Source of the DNA: a virus
Direction: 5' to 3' (one strand)
DNA: 64,000 nt
IMG/VR virus record: IMGVR_UViG_3300013212_000061
Span: 1 to 64,000 of that record
Every line of letters begins with the position of its first letter. Positions within the stretch are counted from its first letter, which is position 1. Of the stretch, positions 30,560 through 39,313 are shown in pieces. Both the position numbers and the translations under genes were made by a program. Below the pieces are notes generated by a model. That model had not been told where the DNA came from. It ran no database searches and worked only from the letters and a program-made list of their open reading frames with translations.

Positions 30560-33055
30560 ATGGCAAGTTACAATCAAAAATTTAATTCCGATGATAGTGT
30601 AGTTAGACACATCATTATAGGTTTTTTAGCCGATTTGAATACCAAATTGTATTTTCATCGACAAATAACCAATGACGAAAGAGTAGTAGTGGATGTTCCA
30701 TTTTATTACTCAATAACAGGGGATGACCAATTCCTTAGAGACAATTTTCTATTTTCAACACCATCAGGACCAAATTGTACTCCAGATAAAGCGCATGCGG
30801 ATGCAAACTATGATGTTGTACCAAGAGGAATTGTAAACTTTTCAGGACTTGCTATTGATTCTGGAAAATTAGTCAATAAAAGAACTACAGGTCAGTACAC
30901 TAAAATGAACTCTGAAGGGATCATTGAATCTTATGTTGCTGAATTTGACATGATTCCAATAACTATTAGTTTTGATGTTGAAATCCTAGTATCTTCAACA
31001 CTTGATTCTTTTAAAATCACTGAGGCAATAATCAAAAGAATGTACAAATCCAACTATTTTAATGTTGAAGTTGGGCATTTAGAGGAGGGTAATTATAGAA
31101 TCGCATCTTATTATGCACTACCTGATGATTACACTCTTGAAAGACCTGTTGGATTTACATATGATGACAAAGACCGATTTAAAATAACTTTTCCTATTGA
31201 AGTTAATTCATTTATACCTTCATTTCATTTAGGTAATGAAGAAGGTTTTGGATCAAATCAACTTTCTACTGAGCGTTTTGCTGGAAACAGAATGTTTACT
31301 ATAGATGCTATTATAAACTCTACTGATGTTAATCAAATTACTTCCGGACAATATTTCGGAGATATTGTAGAAGTTCCAGGAACATCGCAACCTGGCGGAA
31401 GTTCTCTATTTGGAACCCAAGGTCCTGTAGGACCTGCAGGGGATAGAGGACCTCAAGGACGTCAAGGAACGCAAGGAGCACAAGGTACTCAAGGTTACCA
31501 AGGTACCCAAGGAAACCAAGGAACACAAGGTTACCAAGGAGACCAAGGAACACAAGGTTACCAAGGAGACCAGGGAACTCAAGGTTACCAAGGAGACCAG
31601 GGAACTCAAGGTTACCAAGGAGACCAGGGAACTCAAGGAACACAAGGTACTCAAGGAGACCAAGGAACACAAGGTTACCAAGGAGACCAGGGAACTCAAG
31701 GTTACCAGGGAGACCAAGGAACACAAGGTTACCAAGGAGACCAGGGAACTCAAGGTTACCAGGGAGACCAGGGAACTCAAGGTACTCAAGGAGACCAAGG
31801 AACCCAGGGATTCCAAGGTGCTCAAGGATTCCAAGGTGCTCAAGGAGTTCAAGGTGCTCAAGGTGCTCAAGGAGTTCAAGGTGCTCAAGGAGTTCAAGGA
31901 GTTCAAGGTGCTCAAGGAGTTCAAGGTGCTCAAGGTGCTCAAGGAGTTCAAGGTGCCCAAGGAGTTCAAGGCTTACAGGGAATTCAAGGTGCCCAAGGAT
32001 TTCAAGGTGCTCAAGGAGTTCAAGGCTTACAGGGAGTTCAAGGTGCTCAAGGACGCCAAGGTTCTCAAGGGTTTCAAGGACAAAAAGGTGAAACTGGATC
32101 TTTCGGTGGTGCAACATTTGAGTTCTATTATGATAATGACACAACAGATCCCGTAAATTTGACACCAGGGCATGTAAGAATTAATGAATTTGGTACGGAA
32201 ATGTACATTTCATATTTAGACATTAACTCTATAAGTATTCAATCATTTTTACAAACAATTGATGATTCAACTTCTCAAATTAAAGGTTTATTTAAACTAA
32301 CATCATATACTGACCCGTTACTTTATGCAATATTTAATATAGTAGGTAGCCATACAGAGCATACAGACCATTTCAATGTTCCAGTTGCATTTATTTCCAG
32401 TCCTATTGCTGGAACTGTTCCTCCCGACCAATTAGCATATATTACTTTCCAAAGAACAGGAGACATTGGAGATAGAGGACCTCAAGGTTTTCAAGGTGCC
32501 CAAGGAACGCGAGGTTTTCAAGGAGCCCAAGGTTTTCAAGGAGTACAAGGAGCCCAAGGTTTTCAGGGAATACAAGGAGTACAGGGTGCCCAAGGAACTC
32601 AAGGTTTCCAGGGAATACAAGGAACTCAAGGAACTCAAGGAGTACAAGGATTCCAAGGTGCTCAAGGAGTACAAGGATTCCAAGGACCTCAAGGTTTTCA
32701 AGGAGCCCAAGGTACTCAAGGAACTGGAGCCCAAGGGTTTCAAGGTGTTCAAGGACCCCAAAGTTCAGGTGCAGGTGGAAGTATTAAATCAATAAATGTA
32801 ATAAGTAGCAACACCACCGCCGGAAGCAATGCAAGTACTGAATATACATATCTTGCTTCAGGAACTATTGATATTACTCTTCCAACTGCCGTAGGAAATA
32901 CAAATAACTATTACATTAAAAATACCGGAACCGGCACAGTAACAATTAAAACAACTTCAACTGAAACAATAGATGGAAGTTTAACAGCCCCATTGCGGGT
33001 TCAATACACAGCATTAACATTAGTAAGCGATGGTACAAACTGGTTTATAATATAA
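30560..33055 (+). CDS. Collagen-like virion fibre protein
   Basis: An 831-residue protein. Residues 1-280 form a globular virion-attachment-type domain (NQKFNSDDSVVRHIIIGFL). Residues ~286-510 are Gly-X-Y repeats dominated by GTQ, GYQ, GDQ, GAQ and GVQ. A ~125-residue globular domain follows (510-635). A second collagen block spans ~636-735, and a ~95-residue beta-rich tip ends it (about 736-831). Collagen-like trimeric stalks are known in phage fibres and adhesins. The C-terminal tip probably trimerises or binds receptor. The first gene of the fibre group; the start has a late-type box only 3 nt upstream. Confidence 0.85.
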   Translation: MASYNQKFNSDDSVVRHIIIGFLADLNTKLYFHRQITNDERVVVDVPFYYSITGDDQFLRDNFLFSTPSGPNCTPDKAHADANYDVVPRGIVNFSGLAIDSGKLVNKRTTGQYTKMNSEGIIESYVAEFDMIPITISFDVEILVSSTLDSFKITEAIIKRMYKSNYFNVEVGHLEEGNYRIASYYALPDDYTLERPVGFTYDDKDRFKITFPIEVNSFIPSFHLGNEEGFGSNQLSTERFAGNRMFTIDAIINSTDVNQITSGQYFGDIVEVPGTSQPGGSSLFGTQGPVGPAGDRGPQGRQGTQGAQGTQGYQGTQGNQGTQGYQGDQGTQGYQGDQGTQGYQGDQGTQGYQGDQGTQGTQGTQGDQGTQGYQGDQGTQGYQGDQGTQGYQGDQGTQGYQGDQGTQGTQGDQGTQGFQGAQGFQGAQGVQGAQGAQGVQGAQGVQGVQGAQGVQGAQGAQGVQGAQGVQGLQGIQGAQGFQGAQGVQGLQGVQGAQGRQGSQGFQGQKGETGSFGGATFEFYYDNDTTDPVNLTPGHVRINEFGTEMYISYLDINSISIQSFLQTIDDSTSQIKGLFKLTSYTDPLLYAIFNIVGSHTEHTDHFNVPVAFISSPIAGTVPPDQLAYITFQRTGDIGDRGPQGFQGAQGTRGFQGAQGFQGVQGAQGFQGIQGVQGAQGTQGFQGIQGTQGTQGVQGFQGAQGVQGFQGPQGFQGAQGTQGTGAQGFQGVQGPQSSGAGGSIKSINVISSNTTAGSNASTEYTYLASGTIDITLPTAVGNTNNYYIKNTGTGTVTIKTTSTETIDGSLTAPLRVQYTALTLVSDGTNWFII
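31416..32088 (+). repeat. Collagen-like coding repeat, block 1
   Basis: Nine-base units of the type CAAGGTACT/CAAGGAGTT encoding GXQ triplets. The longest homogeneous runs are GTQGYQGDQ (27 nt period) near 31500-31780 and GAQ/GVQ near 31815-32040. Such DNA can change length by slippage. Confidence 0.9.
32466..32764 (+). repeat. Collagen-like coding repeat, block 2
   Basis: A second run of GFQ, GAQ, GTQ, GVQ and GIQ triplets, separated from block 1 by a globular coding segment. It opens with GDIGDRGPQGFQ and ends at QGPQSSGAGG. Confidence 0.9.
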
Positions 33056-33067
33056 AAACAAAACAAT

Positions 33068-33514
33068 ATGGCATATAATCCTAATAATCCAAACGGACAA
33101 GCTACGTCAGCAAATTCAGCTCCTGTCGTAATTGCATCAGATCAAACCGCAGTTAATACATCCCTACAGGAAGTAGCAACAGGAGGAGCAAGTGTGTTTC
33201 ACCTGGTATCAACTGCATCAACTAATGCAACCAACATTAAGGCATCCGCTGGAAAGGTGACCGGTTGGTACATTTTTAATTCAAACGGATCTGCTAGAAA
33301 AGTAGCATTTCATAACACGGCTGGTACTCCTACCGCAGGTGCTTCCGTTTATTTTTCTATTGTAATCCCTGCGCTATCAGGTGCAAACTGTCCCTTCCCA
33401 GCTGGAATAAATTTTAGCACAGGTATTGCAATAACAACCGCAACTGGACTTGCAGATAGTGATGCTGTAGCAGTAGCTGCAAATGATTTAATAATTAATA
33501 TATTTTACAAATAA
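33068..33514 (+). CDS. Virion-associated beta-rich protein
   Basis: 148 residues, low in charge and rich in Ala, Ser, Thr and Asn. The N-terminus NPNNPNGQATSANSAPVVIA looks like an extended attachment arm; the rest is beta strands. Located between two fibre genes, so probably a small fibre or decoration protein. No family assigned. Confidence 0.6.
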   Translation: MAYNPNNPNGQATSANSAPVVIASDQTAVNTSLQEVATGGASVFHLVSTASTNATNIKASAGKVTGWYIFNSNGSARKVAFHNTAGTPTAGASVYFSIVIPALSGANCPFPAGINFSTGIAITTATGLADSDAVAVAANDLIINIFYK

Positions 33515-33515
33515 A

Positions 33516-33839
33516 ATGAAAATTCAACAAACACAGTCAGTTCAGCTTCCCTTATTAGGAATAGCTGATACCCTAGAGATTAGGGTTAATTCATTCCCTC
33601 TATTTCCATCCTCAATTGAAGTGTTTTGGAAAGTAAGTGGTGATGTAATAAGTAAGGAAGGGACAATTGTTCTTCCTCAAGAAATAGTACAAAACTGGGG
33701 AACAGACGATACCATAGTAAAAGAGTATATACTTCAACAATTGGGTCTCGTAGAGGACACAACGCCAGATCCTGTGGTAACCTCGCCATTACAGGGTCCT
33801 GTAGATGACACTGCTCTAACAGAAGAAACTCCACAATAA
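33516..33839 (+). CDS. Small hypothetical virion protein
   Basis: 107 residues. A beta-sandwich-like N-terminal 70 residues (TLEIRVNSFPLFPSSIEVFW) followed by an acidic, proline-rich tail. It follows the previous gene by 1 nt and precedes the large fibre gene, so it is likely a linker or chaperone in the fibre group. Confidence 0.55.
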   Translation: MKIQQTQSVQLPLLGIADTLEIRVNSFPLFPSSIEVFWKVSGDVISKEGTIVLPQEIVQNWGTDDTIVKEYILQQLGLVEDTTPDPVVTSPLQGPVDDTALTEETPQ

Positions 33840-33850
33840 AAAGTTATTAA

Positions 33851-36541
33851 ATGGCAGCTAAGTATTGGTATGTAGCAGGTAATGGAAGTGCAGATTGGAG
33901 TGTCGCAGCTAATTGGTATTTAGGATCTGGGGGTACTGGAGGCGCTGCAGGTTTACCAACAGCATCCGATACAGTGTACTTAAGCCAGGCATCTGGTAGC
34001 GGTACATTAACAATTGGAAGTGGTACTACTGCATCGTGCAACGGTTTAATATGTACGGGTTTTATAGGAACACTAGCTGGAGCAACTTCATTGACTATAA
34101 CCGATACAACATCACCTGTAACACAACTACTTGAGTTTTCTCCTACTATGGGTATAACTTATAGCGGAACCTTTACAATTAATGGATCAGGAAATGGGAG
34201 TAATATTATTTTTAACGGACAAACTTTTCCTGGTAATATTACATTAGCCAAAAGTTCAACTACAGGTACTACACAGGTTACTTTTGTTGACACAGCAAGA
34301 ATTACTGGTCTTTTAACAATATCAAGTGGGTTTATATTTTTAACATCTCAGTTATTTACAGGAAGGTTTTCTATGTCCGGCACAGGTTCATCAACCAATA
34401 GAGATATATTCGGTGGAACTATATATTTAACAGGATCTGGCGCAGTATTAACAGTATCAACAACTGGAACATATAGCAATAACCTTTCATATGAACTTAC
34501 TGATACTACAAGTAATACAAAGACCGTAGTATCTACTGTTACTACGGCATCTGGGTTTGAACCCTTTATAAATATAACAGGTGGAGGTACTGGTAGTTAT
34601 TCATTAACAGGAAATTTTGCTAATATATCTGTTAATAATTCAGGAGGTGCTACTTTTAGTTTTGGCGCATCTAATATATGGGCACTATTCTTTAATAATT
34701 CAAATGTAAATTGGAATAATGCTGTTGTAGCCCTTGCAATTCGTGATGCTTTATACCTTAGTTCTAATATGACGGTAACTGCCACACCGACAATTACTTT
34801 TAATGGTCAAAGCAGAGTACGATGTAATACTAAAAGATTAACAGGTGCAGTATCTGTAACTTTAGGAAATATTTTAACAGCAGAAGATGATTTTCGTTTA
34901 GCTAATACATTAACTTTAACTAATGGTTCATTTGCTGGTGGAGATGCGTACATAAATTCTATATCATCATCAAGTAGTAATTTTAGAGATATTACGATAA
35001 CTAACTTATATCTTACCGGTACTGGTACTTTAGCTACTACTACTACTGCAACAAATTTAACCGTTACGATAGTTGCGATATACATACAAGATACATCTAA
35101 CACGGGTCAAACTAAAACGCTAACATTTGGTTCTGTATTTGGGTCACCTATTGTTTATATAGCAGGAACCGGCACCGGTCTAATTACTTTAGCGCCGGCT
35201 AATACGCTCGTACCGTATGTATATGTAACTAATATAGGAGGAAGCGTATCTTTTGCATCTGGTACTATTGGTAATTTGGTATTTGTTGATGGGACTACAT
35301 GCACATGGTCAAACGCAATTACTCAAACACTAAATATAGTTAATGATTTAACTTTTGCGGTTGGTCAGCCATTAAGCACCGTAACGCCAGCATTAGTATT
35401 TAATCAAGGAGTTTCAATTATAACAATGAATGGTAACCGTTTAGTTGCAGGAGCACTTACAGCCGGTTATACTAGTGGCGCAACAGTATTTACTGACAAC
35501 TTTACCACTAATGCAGCCGTAACAATTACCGACACATATACCGATTCAGCAGCCGCAGGTAATTTTACTTGTTCTACTCTTACTCTAACTGGTTCAGGAG
35601 TTTTCACATTTAAAAAAAATCTAACTGCAACTGTAACTGCCATTAGTGGAAACGCTGGAGTATCTATAGCAGGACTTATTTCACCCGGGGTTTACTTTCA
35701 ATCAGTTGTTAATATAACTACGCTTACCGTTAGTTCTGCTAATTCAGACCCTCTTACTATAAATGGTGGAACTTTTACATGCACATCGATATCTAATTCA
35801 AGTACATATCCTATCGCAATCAATAGTGGCTCCACTTTAAATTGCTCATCTATTTCTTTAACGGCTGGCTCAAGTTTAAATGCATCCGGAAATAGCATTA
35901 TCAGATGTAATGGTGCATTTCTTAGTACCGCTGGTAATGTTAATTTTACAAATTCTACTGCTACTTTTTTAACTTTTGGTTTAAGTGGAGTCACTAGCAA
36001 TTATAATGTGAACAATAGTAAAATTTATATAACTGGTGCCACAACTACTGCCTTTTCATTAGCTGCTACTATAGCATCTTACACATCAAGTCAAACATCA
36101 ATAGAATTTACTAATAACACAAATGCAAATACTACGTTTGCAGGAGGAGGATTTACATACTATGAATTGATATTCAATAGAGGAGCAGTCACCGGTTTTA
36201 ATAATGTTATAACCGGAAGTAATACATTTACCAATCTCAGAGACTTTGGCACAGCGGCTCATTTTTTGCTATTTCCTTCAGGTGGAACAACCAATATAGG
36301 ACATCTAGATGTTCATGGAGCTCCGGGTGCTGTAATAACCATCGGAAGAACTTCAACAACTGCTACCCTATTAACTAAATCTCCAGCGGGTCTTGTTATT
36401 TGTGATTATGTTGCAGTAGTTAATGTTCCTGTTAGTGAAACTAACACATTTTATGCTGGACCAAATAGTACAGTGACTACTTCTGCTAACTGGATAAATT
36501 CTGGTAAGGTAAGAAATCAAGGTGCCCTAGGTGTAGGATAA
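33851..36541 (+). CDS. Large beta-solenoid-like fibre or adhesin
   Basis: An 896-residue protein, Ser/Thr/Asn/Gly-rich with many short beta strands (TLTIGSGTT, LTISSGFIF) in an irregular repeat typical of right-handed beta-solenoids. The N-terminus KYWYVAGNGSADWSVAANWY resembles a domain I associate with phage and metagenomic adhesins. Almost no Lys, Glu or Asp runs; base composition differs from the enzymes around it. It probably forms part of a tail fibre or head fibre that contacts the host surface. Confidence 0.65.
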   Translation: MAAKYWYVAGNGSADWSVAANWYLGSGGTGGAAGLPTASDTVYLSQASGSGTLTIGSGTTASCNGLICTGFIGTLAGATSLTITDTTSPVTQLLEFSPTMGITYSGTFTINGSGNGSNIIFNGQTFPGNITLAKSSTTGTTQVTFVDTARITGLLTISSGFIFLTSQLFTGRFSMSGTGSSTNRDIFGGTIYLTGSGAVLTVSTTGTYSNNLSYELTDTTSNTKTVVSTVTTASGFEPFINITGGGTGSYSLTGNFANISVNNSGGATFSFGASNIWALFFNNSNVNWNNAVVALAIRDALYLSSNMTVTATPTITFNGQSRVRCNTKRLTGAVSVTLGNILTAEDDFRLANTLTLTNGSFAGGDAYINSISSSSSNFRDITITNLYLTGTGTLATTTTATNLTVTIVAIYIQDTSNTGQTKTLTFGSVFGSPIVYIAGTGTGLITLAPANTLVPYVYVTNIGGSVSFASGTIGNLVFVDGTTCTWSNAITQTLNIVNDLTFAVGQPLSTVTPALVFNQGVSIITMNGNRLVAGALTAGYTSGATVFTDNFTTNAAVTITDTYTDSAAAGNFTCSTLTLTGSGVFTFKKNLTATVTAISGNAGVSIAGLISPGVYFQSVVNITTLTVSSANSDPLTINGGTFTCTSISNSSTYPIAINSGSTLNCSSISLTAGSSLNASGNSIIRCNGAFLSTAGNVNFTNSTATFLTFGLSGVTSNYNVNNSKIYITGATTTAFSLAATIASYTSSQTSIEFTNNTNANTTFAGGGFTYYELIFNRGAVTGFNNVITGSNTFTNLRDFGTAAHFLLFPSGGTTNIGHLDVHGAPGAVITIGRTSTTATLLTKSPAGLVICDYVAVVNVPVSETNTFYAGPNSTVTTSANWINSGKVRNQGALGVG

Positions 36542-36570
36542 CTAATAGACAAAAACTATTTTAATAAAGA

Positions 36571-36579
36571 GATATATAA
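36571..36579 (+). promoter_or_regulatory. Late-promoter-like box GATATATAA
   Basis: 22 nt before the ATG at 36602, in the intergenic gap after the fibre gene. Confidence 0.5.
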
Positions 36580-36601
36580 ATAAAATAAAATAATAAACAA
36601 T

Positions 36602-37681
36602 ATGACAACTAATATTCTTGCACCATTTGTTAAATTAGATGAATCTTTCCAATTTTATGTAAGCGGAAGACTTTTCGAAATGAATGAAACTGAAATTAAA
36701 GAAGTTGAAGGAACAGACAACTCAACCTTAATTAATGCAATTAATGCATTTGAATCTTTTCAATTTACTGAAGATTCTGTTAGATGGTTCCATGGGCCAA
36801 GTAAATTCATCTACAATTTAGCTGAAGGTATTTTTCAACACAACAATTCAGAAATTATTGGAAGCACATTTTCAAATCATATCATGGCCGCCGGTCATAT
36901 CAGATATGCTGAAAAACCGATTGCTGAATTATTTGAATCACTTCCTACCCTATTAGAAAATTTTGTAACTCTTGATTTTGCTGCAACATTTGAAGGAAAC
37001 AACACAACTGTAAATCTTTTTGTATTAAACGAAAATGTTTACGTTGCACGTAATAACCACTCAAATAAAATTGCAAAATTCTTTAAAGCAAACAGTGCTA
37101 ATGAAGCTGCTGAATATGTTACTAAGGAGACTGGAGAATCTGCCCTTTCTTTCTTAAAAGAGATGGTTGAAGGAGAATCTGCTGAACTTGCAATTAAAGA
37201 GGAAAAACTCCAAACTTACGAATCAATTATTTCTTTCTTAAAAGACCAAAAGGGTTTATTGGCAAACGCTGATAGAAACGATGAGGCTATTAAAGAAGCT
37301 GAATCTTTAATCAATGGAGAAATTAAAGCATGGAAGGACAAGATTACCCAATTAGATGAAGCCGTTAAGTTTATTGATTTTCGTTTTAATTCACATCTAG
37401 ACCATAACCCATCATGTGATATTTTAGAAGGACACTTGGACAAAGATACCTTTATAACTTATGGAATCTATGTTAAAGACGCTGGCTCTAGAAAAGTTGG
37501 AGATGAATTTATGGAATATTACACAGGTGGTAATTACGTGCCTACTTCATTAAAGACAAGCCGATCGATGTTTTACACTGTTGATAAAATACCAGCAAAG
37601 TATAAAGCTGCTTGGGAAGAATTGCGCACTACTTACCAAAATGAATATAAAGGTTCAGGAGTATCGACAAGAAATAGATAA
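36602..37681 (+). CDS. Hypothetical late protein with central coiled coil
   Basis: A 359-residue protein from a late-type promoter. The first ~170 residues are mixed alpha/beta; residues ~185-260 are a charged coiled coil (EEKLQTYESIISFLKDQK); the C-terminus ends basic (GSGVSTRNR). No family recognised. Its own promoter and place between fibres and head genes suggest a virion protein. Confidence 0.6.
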   Translation: MTTNILAPFVKLDESFQFYVSGRLFEMNETEIKEVEGTDNSTLINAINAFESFQFTEDSVRWFHGPSKFIYNLAEGIFQHNNSEIIGSTFSNHIMAAGHIRYAEKPIAELFESLPTLLENFVTLDFAATFEGNNTTVNLFVLNENVYVARNNHSNKIAKFFKANSANEAAEYVTKETGESALSFLKEMVEGESAELAIKEEKLQTYESIISFLKDQKGLLANADRNDEAIKEAESLINGEIKAWKDKITQLDEAVKFIDFRFNSHLDHNPSCDILEGHLDKDTFITYGIYVKDAGSRKVGDEFMEYYTGGNYVPTSLKTSRSMFYTVDKIPAKYKAAWEELRTTYQNEYKGSGVSTRNR

Positions 37682-37717
37682 TATAAATAAGATAGTAGTA
37701 TAAATATATTAAATTTT

Positions 37718-37742
37718 AAAGGGGTCGCCAAGCGTCCCCTTT
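37718..37742 (+). other. Hairpin in leader of late sigma factor gene
   Basis: Stem AAAGGGG (37718-37724) / CCCCTTT (37736-37742) with an 11-nt loop, followed by only three T and then GG, so a weak terminator at best. About 65 nt of untranslated sequence separates it from the gp55 start. It may attenuate or regulate expression. Confidence 0.45.
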
Positions 37743-37809
37743 GGTGTCTAAACTGGAATTGAAACAGAATCAACACTTCGTTATATAAGATTAAACTAAA
37801 AGAATTAAA

Positions 37810-38181
37810 ATGGCTAAAACTAAAAACTATTTAAACAATAAGGACCTTCATGATGCAATGAGTGAATCCAAAAATCTGGATAAACTAACTCCAACTGCAG
37901 AGAAAATGTTAATCCTATTAGCAGAACGTGCAATTAATAGAATGTCCTATGTTAATAAAGACGACCGAGATGATTGTCTTCAGTTTGCAATGTTAGACCT
38001 CTTAAAATACTGGAGAGGATTTAACCCAGTATATCCAAACGCATTTGCCTATTTTACAGAAATTGCAAAGAGAGGATATGCAAAAGGTTGGAATAAAATT
38101 CACCCACAAAAATACAAAGGTACCATCTCTATGAGCAGAACATCAGGTGATGATGATAGCGGCGGGATTTATTCTATTTAA
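37810..38181 (+). CDS. 55: Late-transcription sigma factor (gp55-like)
   Basis: A 123-residue protein. The N-terminal YLNNKDLHDAM matches the YVNNKELLQAI of T4 gp55. A helical core follows with DDRDDCLQFAMLDLLKYWRG and NAFAYFTEIAKRGY, the sigma region 2 pattern that binds RNA polymerase and melts the late promoter. It is shorter than T4 gp55 (185), lacking much of the C-terminal part that contacts the sliding clamp, although a short hydrophobic end (GIYSI) remains. It would recognise the GATATATAA-type boxes. The next gene starts at the last base of its stop codon. Confidence 0.8.
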   Translation: MAKTKNYLNNKDLHDAMSESKNLDKLTPTAEKMLILLAERAINRMSYVNKDDRDDCLQFAMLDLLKYWRGFNPVYPNAFAYFTEIAKRGYAKGWNKIHPQKYKGTISMSRTSGDDDSGGIYSI

Positions 38182-38669
38182 TGTCGATTAAGAATTTAAA
38201 ACCAACCAAAAAGTCCGGATTTAATCAAGGATATTTTAATCCCAAGAACCTTGAAAAATATATAGGTCCATCACCTATTATTTACAGGAGCTCTTGGGAA
38301 TATAAGTTTATGATATGGTGTGACATCAATGACAAAGTCCTTTGTTGGTCGAGTGAACCAGTTGAAATTAAATATTGGTCACGCCAGGGAAATAAGCAGC
38401 GAACATACCACCCAGACTTTTACTTTAAAATCTTAAAACAGGATGGCTCAAACGAAGAGTTTCTTGCCGAAATCAAGCCAAAAAATCAAATACAAAAGCC
38501 AAAACCTCCGACAAATCCAACTAAAAAAAGTGTTGCATCTTATAAGTTTCTTACAGAACAATACATAAAAAATATGGATAAATATAATGCTGCTAAAGAA
38601 TACGCAGCAAGTCGTTGTTGGCGATTTATTGTCCTAACAGAAGATACTATTAAAAATGGGTTACATTAA
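38181..38669 (+). CDS. 4: Head completion protein (gp4-like)
   Basis: 162 residues. YRSSWEYKFMIWCD, WSSEPVEIKYW and TYHPDFYF with a following EIKPKNQ match T4 gp4, a head-completion protein with a nuclease-like fold (PDF...E-x-K). In T4 it acts at the portal before tail joining. It overlaps the next gene by 14 nt. Confidence 0.8.
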   Translation: MSIKNLKPTKKSGFNQGYFNPKNLEKYIGPSPIIYRSSWEYKFMIWCDINDKVLCWSSEPVEIKYWSRQGNKQRTYHPDFYFKILKQDGSNEEFLAEIKPKNQIQKPKPPTNPTKKSVASYKFLTEQYIKNMDKYNAAKEYAASRCWRFIVLTEDTIKNGLH

Positions 38670-39291
38670 GAAGAGAATAGCCGAGTTAAGCAAAGAATTT
38701 GGAGGTAAAATAAGAGCCTCTCGAGCATGTATGGATTGGTATGAGGCTGGAATTAAATCTAAAAGTGTAGCTGAGGCTAAACTAACCCGATCGCGCTTTC
38801 AACCTGGAAAGATTTATGTTTTTAAATACGATCCAAAATATGCAAAAAAACTTCCATGGTTTGATGCAAATCCAGTAGTATTAGCCATTGAACAAGTTAA
38901 TAATAATGACCTTGGAATTAATTTAAACCTGCTACCAGTTCCTTATAAAGAGAAATTGTTGGATGAGTTATTTACCCGTATGAATATAAAAGTAGATGTA
39001 CAAGAAACAAACATAATTTCAGAAATTCTTGGAATTGAAACACCGAGTGGAATTGATGCACTTAAAGAAAAACCTCTCCGGATAACTTATGCAGGAATTA
39101 AAGCATACCTTGAAAAAGATGGATATGATTTTGCCATAAGACAATATATACCTTCAAGAAAGAGTAACCAAGCAGTTGTTAGTTATTCAAAATGGCCAGA
39201 AATAGCACTATGTGATTTTATGGATTTTAACAAAACAAATGTAATGAAGGTCAGATTAATGTTTAATGACTATTTAAAAAAGAATATATAA
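38656..39291 (+). CDS. Conserved T4-like phage protein, unassigned
   Basis: 211 residues. The block FQPGKIYVFKYDPKYAKKLP, then FDANPVVLAIEQ and GINLNLLPVPYKEKLLDEL resembles a family I recall from other T4-like phages near head and neck genes, but I cannot give it a T4 number. Likely virion assembly. Ends at a late-type box (39283) that overlaps its stop codon. Confidence 0.6.
   Translation: MGYIKKRIAELSKEFGGKIRASRACMDWYEAGIKSKSVAEAKLTRSRFQPGKIYVFKYDPKYAKKLPWFDANPVVLAIEQVNNNDLGINLNLLPVPYKEKLLDELFTRMNIKVDVQETNIISEILGIETPSGIDALKEKPLRITYAGIKAYLEKDGYDFAIRQYIPSRKSNQAVVSYSKWPEIALCDFMDFNKTNVMKVRLMFNDYLKKNI
39283..39291 (+). promoter_or_regulatory. Late-promoter-like box AATATATAA
   Basis: Overlaps the stop codon of the upstream gene and lies 22 nt before the portal ATG. 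Confidence 0.5.
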
Positions 39292-39313
39292 CTTAAATTA
39301 ATATAATAATATA

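Noticed and set aside
31416-32088. CRISPR-like array
   Set aside because: The short periodic units are in-frame glycine triplets with no unique spacers.
31338-32165. Long minus-strand open frames across the collagen repeat
   Set aside because: They are shadows of the GXQ repeat and give only Leu/Ser-rich low-complexity translations.
34597-36000. Minus-strand frames in the beta-solenoid fibre gene
   Set aside because: Low-complexity Val/Leu/Ala translations opposite a Ser/Thr-rich gene, without starts or promoters.
37718-37742. Strong terminator before the gp55 gene
   Set aside because: The stem is good, but only three T follow before GG, so I list it as a hairpin only.
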